NCBI GenBank assembly: GCA_934401915.1
Contig: CAKRSV010000010.1
Span: 34,949 to 98,948 of the forward strand
Length of the DNA stretch: 64,000 nucleotides
Direction: 5' to 3'
Origin: an uncultured Lachnospiraceae bacterium
GTDB lineage: Bacteria > Bacillota > Clostridia > Lachnospirales > Lachnospiraceae
Part shown: piece after piece, positions 26,461 to 34,811 of the stretch
Layout: the number at the start of each line of letters is the position of its first letter
How positions within the stretch are numbered: position 1 is the stretch's first letter
Notes under the pieces: model-generated
What the model was told of the DNA's origin: nothing
Seen by the model: only the letters and a program-made list of their open reading frames with translations
Databases searched by the model: none
Translations under genes and position numbers: made by a program

Positions 26461-27894
26461 ATGAAATTGAAAAAATGGCTTTCAATTATGCTTGTTGGGG
26501 CAATGACATTATCAATGACCGCCTGTGGGGGTGGGGAGTCAAAGGACAGCAGCGCAGGTGCTGCGGAGAGTTCTTCTGATACAGCAGCGGCTGACAGCAC
26601 AGACGCAGCGCAGGAGAGCACAGAGACCTCCGATGCCAGCGGAGAGAAGCTGGTGATCTGGACACTGTCTAACGACCTGAAGGATTTTGCAGACCGTTAC
26701 ACAGAGCAGACCGGAGTAGCTACCGACGTTGTAGTTATCGAGCCTGCAAACTATCCGACAAAGGTGCAGACAGCACTGGTTGGCGGAGAGAAAGAGCCGG
26801 ATGTCATCGTGGCTGAGCCGCAGATGCTTCAGGACTTCTATGACAACGGATTCTTCGCAAGCCTGGACGACTACGGCGCTAAGGATTACGAAGGACAGAT
26901 CGTAGATTATGTATGGAAAATGGGACAGGATGCGTCAGGCGTACAGAGAGCAGTATCCTACCAGATCACACCGGCAGGTATCTACTATCGCCGTGATATC
27001 GCAAAGAACGTATTCGGAACAGACGATCCGGAAGAGATCGGAAAGCTCTTCAAGGATTATCCGACAATTCTGACAACAGCACAGACACTCAAGGATGCAG
27101 GCTACCGTATCTTCGCATCGGATTCCGAGATCAATTACTTCTCCGGAGATTCCGCGTGGGTAGTTGACGGCACATTAAATGTAGACCAGGCAAGATATGA
27201 TTACATGGATCTGGCGGTAGAGCTTTATCAGAAGGATCTGACCGCTTACGCAAATCAGTGGTCTACCCCCTGGTATCAGGCTATGGCAGGAGAGGTTCCG
27301 ATCCTGACAGCAGACATTCAGAACTATGCAGATGATTCCGTCAACGTATGGGATGCAGAGCAGTTCGCTGAGGCAACCAAGGATATGGAAAAGACAGAGG
27401 TGTTCGCATTTGGTCTTCCGAGCTGGGGCGTTCTGACCATGAGAGATAACGTAGGCCCGACATCCGGATCCTGGGGCGTATGTGAAGGTCCTGCATATGG
27501 CTTCGGCGGCGGTACATACATTGGCGTTTCCACCAACTCCGAGCGCAAAGAGCAGGCGTGGGATTTCGTAAAATTCTGTACTCTGACAGAGGACACAGCT
27601 AACTGGTGGATCGAGTTCTCCCAGGGCGATGCCGTATCCCTGATCTCCGTACTGGAAGCTCATGCGGATGATGAGAACGCAGTTTATGGCGGTGAGAAGA
27701 TGTATGCACTCTGGCTCAAACTGGCTGAGGGTATCGACTACTCCAAGGTAACAAAGTACGATAAGGTGATCGGCGATGCGTGGGGCGCAGCAATCTCCAG
27801 CATCAAGACCGGTGAGAAGAACAAGGAAGACGCGGTAAACGATTTCTATGATACCGTACAGTCCACTTACACGGAGATCCAGATCAACCGGTAA
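26461..27894 (+). CDS. Sugar-binding lipoprotein of a CUT1 ABC importer
   Basis: 477-residue extracellular solute-binding protein (SBP_bac_1/MalE class). The first 22 residues are a lipoprotein signal, MKLKKWLSIMLVGAMTLSM, then lipobox T-A-C. A flexible Ser/Ala/Asp/Thr-rich linker leads to the binding fold (KLVIWTLSNDLKDFADRY...). AAAAGGAGG lies 10 bases before the ATG, but inside a predicted hairpin. Upstream frame (26398) has no ribosome site. It should capture the oligosaccharide used by the GH94/GH30 enzymes. A hairpin after the gene probably allows more of this protein than of the permeases. Confidence 0.9.
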   Translation: MKLKKWLSIMLVGAMTLSMTACGGGESKDSSAGAAESSSDTAAADSTDAAQESTETSDASGEKLVIWTLSNDLKDFADRYTEQTGVATDVVVIEPANYPTKVQTALVGGEKEPDVIVAEPQMLQDFYDNGFFASLDDYGAKDYEGQIVDYVWKMGQDASGVQRAVSYQITPAGIYYRRDIAKNVFGTDDPEEIGKLFKDYPTILTTAQTLKDAGYRIFASDSEINYFSGDSAWVVDGTLNVDQARYDYMDLAVELYQKDLTAYANQWSTPWYQAMAGEVPILTADIQNYADDSVNVWDAEQFAEATKDMEKTEVFAFGLPSWGVLTMRDNVGPTSGSWGVCEGPAYGFGGGTYIGVSTNSERKEQAWDFVKFCTLTEDTANWWIEFSQGDAVSLISVLEAHADDENAVYGGEKMYALWLKLAEGIDYSKVTKYDKVIGDAWGAAISSIKTGEKNKEDAVNDFYDTVQSTYTEIQINR

Positions 27895-27923
27895 TACATA
27901 AAAAGAAAACAGGAAATCCTTTC

Positions 27924-27956
27924 CCGGTTCACACCCCTTCTGGGGCTGTGAGCCGG
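27924..27956 (+). other. Intercistronic hairpin between binding protein and permease genes
   Basis: CCGG-TTCACA-CCCC and GGGG-C-TGTGAG-CCGG form a strong stem with one bulge and a TTCT loop. No T run follows, so it is more likely an mRNA-stabilising or processing element than a full terminator, as is common after binding-protein genes. Confidence 0.6.
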
Positions 27957-28003
27957 AAGGAAACTTGATATGCGCCGCAGCATGCGCGGAAATGGTGGTT
28001 ATT

Positions 28004-28933
28004 ATGGCAAAAACTGAAAAAAAGAAGAATAGTAAGCTGTCTGCTTATAATAATTGGGGATATTTTTTCGTGGCTCCTTTCGTGATCGTTTTCTGTATAT
28101 TTAGTGTATATCCGGTTCTCAGGACTCTTTATCTCAGCTTTACGGATCTGAAGGTGGTAGGAGATCCGAACTGGATTGGATTGGAAAATTACAAGCGCGT
28201 GGTTACCGACAAATTCTTCTGGAAGGTCCTCGGAAATACAGTCCGCATCTGGATCGTCAACATTGTGCTCCAGCTTGGTCTTGCCTTCCTTCTGATGATG
28301 GTATTCAGCGATGTGAAATATAAAATGAGAGGACTTGGCATCTTCCGTATCATCTACTATCTGCCAAATCTGATCGCGGCAACGTCGATCGCTTTCCTCT
28401 TTAAGACACTCCTTGACTGGAGATATGGTACCTTTAACATTATGCTGAACACGATCTACCGGGCATTCGGAGCAAATTACAATCCGGTAGACTGGCTGGG
28501 AAGCTCTGCGACGGCAGGCTACACGATCGCTGTGATCCAGTCGTGGATGTGGTTCGGCAACTCGTTCCTGATGCTGATGGCAGGAGTGCAGGGCGTGTCG
28601 AGAGATTATTTCGAGGCGGCTGCGATCGACGGAGCGGGAAGATGGACGATCTTCGGAAAGATCACCCTGCCTCTGATCAAACCCATTATGATGTATGTGG
28701 CGATCACCTCCCTGATCGGCGGACTGCAGATGTTCGACCTGCCGTTCCTGATGTCAGAAGTGACGTCCAGCGCATACCCATCCGTACAGACCGTTATGAT
28801 GTACCTGTACAAATTCGGATTCACGACTGGCACGACGCAGACGGGTTACGCGTCAGCGGTTGCCTATATGCTGTTCCTGATCATATTGACGGTGTCTGTG
28901 ATACAGCTCAGACTGTTCCGGAAGGAGGACTAG
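28004..28933 (+). CDS. CUT1 sugar ABC permease (MalF/LacF-like)
   Basis: 309 residues, six membrane helices. The cytoplasmic EAA loop is EAAAIDGAGRWTIFGKITLPLIKP. The start is not certain: ATG 28004 (MAKTEKKKNSK, positive N-terminus) fits the family best, while ATG 27992 and TTG 27965 (after GGAAGG) are in frame. Pairs with the next gene to form the channel. No ATPase gene is found in this operon, so a shared MsmK/UgpC-type ATPase encoded elsewhere must drive it. Confidence 0.9.
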   Translation: MAKTEKKKNSKLSAYNNWGYFFVAPFVIVFCIFSVYPVLRTLYLSFTDLKVVGDPNWIGLENYKRVVTDKFFWKVLGNTVRIWIVNIVLQLGLAFLLMMVFSDVKYKMRGLGIFRIIYYLPNLIAATSIAFLFKTLLDWRYGTFNIMLNTIYRAFGANYNPVDWLGSSATAGYTIAVIQSWMWFGNSFLMLMAGVQGVSRDYFEAAAIDGAGRWTIFGKITLPLIKPIMMYVAITSLIGGLQMFDLPFLMSEVTSSAYPSVQTVMMYLYKFGFTTGTTQTGYASAVAYMLFLIILTVSVIQLRLFRKED

Positions 28934-28936
28934 ATT

Positions 28937-29764
28937 ATGGGATACAAGATTAAAAAATCGATATTATACATATTGTTGATTCTCCTGGCAGTAACCTGTA
29001 TGTCTCCTTTCTGGATGATGATCGTTAATGCCACCAGAAGTGGAAATGAGATCGTTACCGGGTTTACCCTGATCCCGAGTACCCATCTGAAAGAGAACTG
29101 GGAGATGGTGTTCAAGTTTTTCAATCTCTTTAAGGGAATGTTGAACAGTTTGATCGTGGCGATACCGTCTACTCTGCTGTGTGCCTATTTCTCCACCATG
29201 ACGGCGTACGGGCTGGCGTTTTACAAATTCAAGGGAAACAAGATCGTGTTTGGTGCGATCCTGGCGTTCATGATGATTCCGGGACAGCTTTCCCTGATCG
29301 GTTTCTATCAGCTCTGTACGAAACTGCACATGGTCAATTCCTACTGGCCGCTGATCCTTCCGGCGATCGCATCGCCCGGAACGGTATTTTTCCTCAAGCA
29401 GTACACGGAGTCTTCGCTGTCCAGATCACTGATCGAGGCAGCCAGGATCGACGGAGCGAGCGAACTGTATTCCTTCCACCGTATCGTGATCCCGATCCTC
29501 TCTCCGGCGGTTGCGACCATGGGGATCATGTCCTTTATCGGCAACTGGAACAACTACCTGCTGCCGATGATCATCATCAACAAGAATGAGAAGATGACGC
29601 TTCCGGTTATGATGGCTACCCTGAAGGCGTCCACGGATATCAATTCCAACCAGGGAGCGATCTACCTTTCCGTTGCAATTTCCGTCATCCCGATCCTGTT
29701 AGTGTTTGCGTTCTTTTCCAAGTACATCATCAGCAGTGTATCGGCGGGAGCGGTAAAAGAATAA
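28937..29764 (+). CDS. CUT1 sugar ABC permease (MalG/AraQ-like)
   Basis: 275 residues, six membrane helices, EAA loop EAARIDGASELYSFHRIVIP. It begins 3 bp after the previous stop. The C-terminal helix ends in FSKYIISSVSAGAVKE, the usual G-x-(V/I)KG-like end. Ends the transporter unit; a terminator follows. Confidence 0.9.
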   Translation: MGYKIKKSILYILLILLAVTCMSPFWMMIVNATRSGNEIVTGFTLIPSTHLKENWEMVFKFFNLFKGMLNSLIVAIPSTLLCAYFSTMTAYGLAFYKFKGNKIVFGAILAFMMIPGQLSLIGFYQLCTKLHMVNSYWPLILPAIASPGTVFFLKQYTESSLSRSLIEAARIDGASELYSFHRIVIPILSPAVATMGIMSFIGNWNNYLLPMIIINKNEKMTLPVMMATLKASTDINSNQGAIYLSVAISVIPILLVFAFFSKYIISSVSAGAVKE

Positions 29765-29779
29765 AAGCCTTATCCATAG

Positions 29780-29813
29780 AAAAGCGTTGCCTTTGCGGGC
29801 AGCGCTTTTTATA
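29780..29813 (+). terminator. Terminator after the permease genes
   Basis: AAAAGCGTTGCC pairs with GGCAGCGCTTTT (one G-U pair) around a short loop, followed by TTTTTATAAT. Separates the transporter from the sensor genes. Confidence 0.8.
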
Positions 29814-29899
29814 ATAGAAACAGGATGATTCATAGAATGATACAGGTTCCGCAATATGCGGTCTTTGCCGGCATAATGCGGATTAGAGGAAGGAAACGT

Positions 29900-31486
29900 A
29901 TGATAAAACGATGGATACAGGCGGGAGCGGTGCTGCTTATGACAGGGGGACTGCTTCTTGCTGCCGGTCTAACAAAAAATCAAGGCGATACGGAGCAGCC
30001 CGAGGAGGAGATCACCCTGGACTGGTATATCAACTATTCGTGGTTTACTGCCGGATGGGGAGAAAACCTGGTGTCCCGCACGATCACAGAGGAGACGGGC
30101 GTGTCGGTCAACTTTATCACGCCGCGGGGGAATGAGACGGAGAAACTCAATGCGCTGATCGCGTCGGACTCGCTGCCGGATGTCGTCACGATCGGCTGGT
30201 GGGAGCCGCAGATGTCGGAGATGATCGAGAATGGGATGGTCTATGTCCTCAATGAGCTGGCGGATGCGTACGATCCCTGTTTCTACGAGGTGGCGGACCC
30301 GGATGTGGTGCGCTGGTACACCCGTGAGGACGGAAATCTGTACTGTTATCCCAATTCCAGCTATACGCCGAAGGATCTGGAAAAATACGACAACATTCCG
30401 GTGAATCAGACCTTTCTGGTGCGGAAGGACATCTACGAGGCGCTGGGAAACCCGGATATGACGACGCCGGAAGGCTTTTATGACGCGGTCACGAAGGCAG
30501 CGGCCATCTGCCCGGAGGTAAACGGGGAGCCGCTTCTGCCGATCGGGGCGCACGCGTTTGACGATACCGGGTGCGTTTCATTTGACAACTATCTGCAGAA
30601 TTTTCTGGCAGTTCCCTATGAAAAGGATGGCAAGATCTACGACCGCTACACAGACCCGGAGTACCTTAGGTGGCTGAAGCTGTTCCGTCGCCTGTGCTCG
30701 GAGGGATATATCACCCCGGACGTCTTTGTGGACACCCGGACGCAGATGAGCGAGAAGATCGCGGAGGGCAGATATTTCTGTATGCTCTATCAGCGCACGG
30801 ACATGGCGGATCAGGAAAAGATCCTCTATGCGAACGACCCGGAGAAGATCTACATCGCCGTGGACGGACCGAAAAATTCCAATGGCGACGACCCGGTCCT
30901 GCCGTCGAACGGGATCAACGGCTGGACGGTGACGATGATCTCCAAGAACTGCGAGCACCCGGACCGCGCGATCCGCTTTATGGATTACCTGATGAGCGAA
31001 AAGGGGCAGAAACGGACATATCTGGGCGTGGAGGGCGTCACCTATGAGATGCAGGACGGACGTCCGGTGATCAAGGACGAGGTGAAGAAGCTGCTGAACA
31101 CCGACCGGGAAGCCTACGACCGGCTCTACGGGGCAGACGGCTGTTACTGGATGCTGCAGAACAATGTAATGCAGCTTTCCTGGCAGCTTGAGCTGGAAGA
31201 ACCGCTCAAACAGCTTGCAGAGTGGACTTATCCCTATGCCTGCTACACGGGACAGTATGACGCGCCTCCGCAGGAGAATGACGAGATCGGGCAGATCTCG
31301 AAGAAGGAGAAGAAGCTGTGGAGCGAGACGCTCAAGAAGCTCCTGCTGGCAGATTCGGATGAAACGTTTGACAGGATTTTGGAGGACTTTCAGAAGAAAC
31401 GCGAGCAGATGGGGTATGACAGAGTGCTGGAGGCGCGCACCAGGCAGATGCAGGAGAATAAGAAGAAGCTGGGCATAGACGAATGA
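29900..31486 (+). CDS. Membrane-anchored extracellular solute-binding protein, likely co-sensor
   Basis: 528 residues. A positively charged start and hydrophobic stretch (MIKRWIQAGAVLLMTGGLLLAAGL) give an N-terminal anchor but there is no cysteine lipobox, unlike the binding protein at 26461. The rest is a long SBP_bac_1-type fold (ITLDWYINYSWFTAGWG, ASDSLPDVVTIGWWEP). It directly precedes a YesM-like kinase, an arrangement in which such proteins often deliver sugar to the sensor or feed it in parallel. The C-terminal about 60 residues are charged and helical. AGGAAGG precedes the ATG at 29900; the frame upstream to 29825 is not convincing. AATGATACAGG at 29836-29846 recalls the operon motif. 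Confidence 0.8.
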   Translation: MIKRWIQAGAVLLMTGGLLLAAGLTKNQGDTEQPEEEITLDWYINYSWFTAGWGENLVSRTITEETGVSVNFITPRGNETEKLNALIASDSLPDVVTIGWWEPQMSEMIENGMVYVLNELADAYDPCFYEVADPDVVRWYTREDGNLYCYPNSSYTPKDLEKYDNIPVNQTFLVRKDIYEALGNPDMTTPEGFYDAVTKAAAICPEVNGEPLLPIGAHAFDDTGCVSFDNYLQNFLAVPYEKDGKIYDRYTDPEYLRWLKLFRRLCSEGYITPDVFVDTRTQMSEKIAEGRYFCMLYQRTDMADQEKILYANDPEKIYIAVDGPKNSNGDDPVLPSNGINGWTVTMISKNCEHPDRAIRFMDYLMSEKGQKRTYLGVEGVTYEMQDGRPVIKDEVKKLLNTDREAYDRLYGADGCYWMLQNNVMQLSWQLELEEPLKQLAEWTYPYACYTGQYDAPPQENDEIGQISKKEKKLWSETLKKLLLADSDETFDRILEDFQKKREQMGYDRVLEARTRQMQENKKKLGIDE

Positions 31487-31502
31487 GGATGATCCAAGGC
31501 GC

Positions 31503-33347
31503 ATGAAGAGAGAAAAAACCAAACGGAACATAAAACTCAACTGGAAATTTACAATCGTGATCATTACGGCGATCACGATACCGATCGCCATTTTTGCGGG
31601 GGTGCTGTTCTACAATCTGGAGCAGAACGCCGTGGAAGAGAACAAGAAGTATATGGAGTACAAGATGGACAAAAACGCCGAGATCACGCGCACCTGCATC
31701 GATTCGGTCAATATGTCCACACAGTTTTTTCTCTCGGACGAAGGGATGCGGGAGGTACTTCTGAAAACGTCGCAGGGACAGCAGATGACGACGCAGGAGC
31801 TGGTAGAGTTCCAGACCTCGGATGTGCAGGATCTGGAGCGGCTGGTGAGCAATAATCCGCTGCTCTATGTCGTCCGCATCTTTTCATCGGAGGATCAGGT
31901 GCAGGAGATGATGCCGATCCTGTACCGCAGGGACAGGATGCAGAGACTTGCCTGGGCGGGAGAGATGGAGGCGCAGGGGAGCGATAGCGGCTGGTATTTC
32001 GGATATACGGATCAGGTCTTTTCTTCCCTGATCTCGAACCAGGGAGAGGCGCTTGCAGGATATATCACGCCCGTCATGGACTATGAGGAAGGGTGCCTGG
32101 GCTATATCGAGGCGGCTGTCACCATGCGCGATCTGATCCCCGGACTGTATGAGACGGGAGAGCAGGAGTGGGGCGTATTCTTTGCGCAGGACGGGCAGAC
32201 CTTTTACGGCGACAATCAGGTAAACGCCGAGGGCGAGCCGGAGGAAGAACTTTATGAATGGCTGCAAACCCGCTGGGAGCAGCCGGATAAGGAGTGGGTA
32301 GACTATGTGCGGCTCGGCAAAAGGAATCTGATCGTCACCAGCCAGAAGAACGGAGAGCTGGGCGGAATTCTGGTAGGGGTCAAGGACATCACCGGGGAGA
32401 TCCAGGCGGTCTACCGTGAGAGAAGTAATTTTATCGGCGTGATGCTGGTCCTGCTGACCGGAATCGTTTTTATCGTCAATATGATCGTTCAGCATATGCT
32501 GAGACAGTTCTACGCGATCCTGCGGAGTATGCGGAAGGTGGAGAGCGGCGATCTGTACGTGCGTATCACAAGGCTCAGCAACGATGAGATGGGAGAACTC
32601 GGCGTGCAGCTCAACCGTATGCTGGACCGGATCCAGGACATCATGCAGGAAAACATCGACCGGGAGGTGCTGGTCAAAAATTCGGAGATCCGGGCGCTTC
32701 AGAATCAGATCAACGCGCATTTTATCTATAATGTGCTGGAGTCGATCAAGATGATGGCGGAGATCGACGAGGAGTACGCCATCTCCGACGCGATCACCTC
32801 GCTTGGCAGGCTGCTGCGGTACAGCATGAAGTGGCACTCGAAGAATGTGGCGCTGCAGGATGAGCTGGAATACATCCGGAATTATATGGCGCTGATCAAT
32901 CTGCGGAACGACTACGCCATCCAGCTTTCCTTAAAGATCCCGGAGGAGCTTTATACGCAGGAGATTCCCAAGATGTCCTTACAGCCGGTGGTGGAAAATT
33001 CCATCCTGCATGGGATCGATCCGCTGGGGGAGGACAACACCATCTATATCAAGGCGTGGGCAGAAGCGGGCGACTGCGTCATCGAGATCTCGGATGCGGG
33101 GCAGGGAATGACGGACGAGGAGCTGAAGCTGATCACAGACAGGCTGCATGGCAGAGTGGAGCCGTCCGGAGGAAAGGGCGGGATCGGACTGAAAAATGTA
33201 CAGGACCGGATCATGCTGGGATTTGGCAAAAAATATGGGCTGACGATCTATTCCAAGAAGGGGTGCTACACGAAGGTAAGGATACGGATCCCTTTGAATC
33301 AGGAAAAAGAAGCAAAGGATGCGGGCGCAGAAGGCTCGCGGGGGTGA
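31503..33347 (+). CDS. Sensor histidine kinase, YesM-like
   Basis: 614 residues. A first membrane helix near residues 15-40 (FTIVIITAITIPIAIFAGVL), an extracellular domain of about 260 residues, a second helix near 305-325 (FIGVMLVLLTGIVFIVNMIV), a HAMP region, then the His_kinase domain. NQINAHFIYNVLES carries the phosphorylated His406, and GGKGGIGLKNVQDRI is the ATP-lid glycine box of the HATPase domain. This class senses carbohydrates in Firmicutes and pairs with AraC-type regulators, as the next gene. Start 17 bp after the binding-protein gene, so co-transcribed. Confidence 0.92.
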   Translation: MKREKTKRNIKLNWKFTIVIITAITIPIAIFAGVLFYNLEQNAVEENKKYMEYKMDKNAEITRTCIDSVNMSTQFFLSDEGMREVLLKTSQGQQMTTQELVEFQTSDVQDLERLVSNNPLLYVVRIFSSEDQVQEMMPILYRRDRMQRLAWAGEMEAQGSDSGWYFGYTDQVFSSLISNQGEALAGYITPVMDYEEGCLGYIEAAVTMRDLIPGLYETGEQEWGVFFAQDGQTFYGDNQVNAEGEPEEELYEWLQTRWEQPDKEWVDYVRLGKRNLIVTSQKNGELGGILVGVKDITGEIQAVYRERSNFIGVMLVLLTGIVFIVNMIVQHMLRQFYAILRSMRKVESGDLYVRITRLSNDEMGELGVQLNRMLDRIQDIMQENIDREVLVKNSEIRALQNQINAHFIYNVLESIKMMAEIDEEYAISDAITSLGRLLRYSMKWHSKNVALQDELEYIRNYMALINLRNDYAIQLSLKIPEELYTQEIPKMSLQPVVENSILHGIDPLGEDNTIYIKAWAEAGDCVIEISDAGQGMTDEELKLITDRLHGRVEPSGGKGGIGLKNVQDRIMLGFGKKYGLTIYSKKGCYTKVRIRIPLNQEKEAKDAGAEGSRG

Positions 33348-33354
33348 GAGACAG

Positions 33355-34806
33355 ATGAAGACAGTAATGATAGTGGAAGATGAGAAAATGATCCGGCAGG
33401 GACTTCACGCCATGATCAAGAGATGCGGCGTGCCGGTGGATGTGATCATAGAGTGCAGAAACGGGGAGGAGGCGCTTGAAATGCTTTCTTACCAGCCAGT
33501 GGATGTGCTGTTTACGGATATCCGGATGCCCAAGATGGATGGCATCGAGCTGGTCAGAAGGCTGCATGAGATGCCGGATATGCCTCTTGTCGTCGCCATC
33601 AGCGGCTACGATGATTTCTCCTATGCCGTGGAGATGCTGCGCAACGGTGTGCGGGAATATCTACTAAAGCCCATCGACCGCGATAAGATCTGTCAGGTGA
33701 TGCAGACGCTTGAACAGGAGCTGGAGCAGCGGAACCGGAGCGATGAGAAGGAGCGGCAGATCGGCAGACAGCAGCTCCGGCACATCTTACAGTCAAAGCA
33801 GCTTCCGGAGGAGGAGATCGAACTGCTAAAGCAGAAATACGGAACGTATTTTTTCAAGGAGCCGTACAAGGTCTGCTGTACCGAGCCGGAGAATGGGCTG
33901 CGGGAAAACGAGTGCGTCATGGTGATCGACGGGGTGGACGATGGAATGGTCTGCCTGGTTGAGCAGAGCAGCCTGACGCCGTTTCTGATGAATGAGTTTC
34001 CAGACAGCAGTGTGGGGATCAGCGGAATATGCCAGGGAATCGAAGAACTGCGCAAGGGCTATGAGGAGGCGTTGGAGGCCAGAAAAAAGGCATTCTGCCT
34101 GTGCAGCGCCGTCACCTGGGGCGAGGAAGAGCGCAGTGTGCCGCAGGGATTGAAGGAGCAGGCGGAGAAACTGCTCGGAGAGCAGGCATGCCAGCAGAGG
34201 ATTCAGCTGATCGGCAGCGGCAGGACAGAGGAACTCGACGAACAGTGGGGACGGCTTTTTACGGAGGTAAAAAGAGGGCGGATCAAGCCGGACGCCTTCT
34301 TTACATCCATGGAGGACGCACTGAAAGAGATCGTCAGGATCTACGGCGATGTGCAGGAGGAGAAACTGCTTTCTTTTCTGGCATACCCGGATCTGGAGCG
34401 GTACCGGGAAGAAGTCATGGAATGGATCATGGAGCTGCACCGCAGGAGAAACAGCCAGGAGGAGACGCACGGCGCAGAGCATAAGATGCAGCTCGCGGTG
34501 GAGTACATCGAGGCGAACTATAACAAGGACCTGAACATGGCAGTCGTGTCGAACCATCTGTCGATGAACTATTCGCTGTTTTCCTATTCTTTTAAGCAGT
34601 ATACGGGAACCAGCTTTGTCAGCTTTCTGAAGGATATCCGCATCAGGGAGGCAAAACGCCTCCTGTGCGAAACAGACCTGAAGATCCAGGAGATCAGTGT
34701 GCAGGTAGGATATGAGAATGAAAAGCACTTTATGAAAACGTTCCGCAGCCAGTGCGGGGTATCGCCCACAGAGTACCGGAAGAACATGAGCGGCGCGGCT
34801 AAATAG
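33355..34806 (+). CDS. Response regulator, YesN-like with AraC DNA-binding domain
   Basis: 483 residues. The receiver domain (1-120) has Asp9, phospho-acceptor Asp55 (FTDIRMPKMDG) and the LLKP lysine. A variable linker of about 250 residues follows. The C-terminal about 100 residues are two AraC-type helix-turn-helix units (MAVVSNHLSMNYSLFSYSFK and IQEISVQVGYENEKHFMKTF), ending SPTEYRK. I start at 33355, 8 bases after the kinase stop, with a GGGGGTGAG site; the in-frame start at 33319 lies inside the kinase gene. It probably activates the operons starting at 19232 and 26461, where a shared 15-bp motif occurs. Confidence 0.92.
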   Translation: MKTVMIVEDEKMIRQGLHAMIKRCGVPVDVIIECRNGEEALEMLSYQPVDVLFTDIRMPKMDGIELVRRLHEMPDMPLVVAISGYDDFSYAVEMLRNGVREYLLKPIDRDKICQVMQTLEQELEQRNRSDEKERQIGRQQLRHILQSKQLPEEEIELLKQKYGTYFFKEPYKVCCTEPENGLRENECVMVIDGVDDGMVCLVEQSSLTPFLMNEFPDSSVGISGICQGIEELRKGYEEALEARKKAFCLCSAVTWGEEERSVPQGLKEQAEKLLGEQACQQRIQLIGSGRTEELDEQWGRLFTEVKRGRIKPDAFFTSMEDALKEIVRIYGDVQEEKLLSFLAYPDLERYREEVMEWIMELHRRRNSQEETHGAEHKMQLAVEYIEANYNKDLNMAVVSNHLSMNYSLFSYSFKQYTGTSFVSFLKDIRIREAKRLLCETDLKIQEISVQVGYENEKHFMKTFRSQCGVSPTEYRKNMSGAAK

Positions 34807-34811
34807 GCGGC

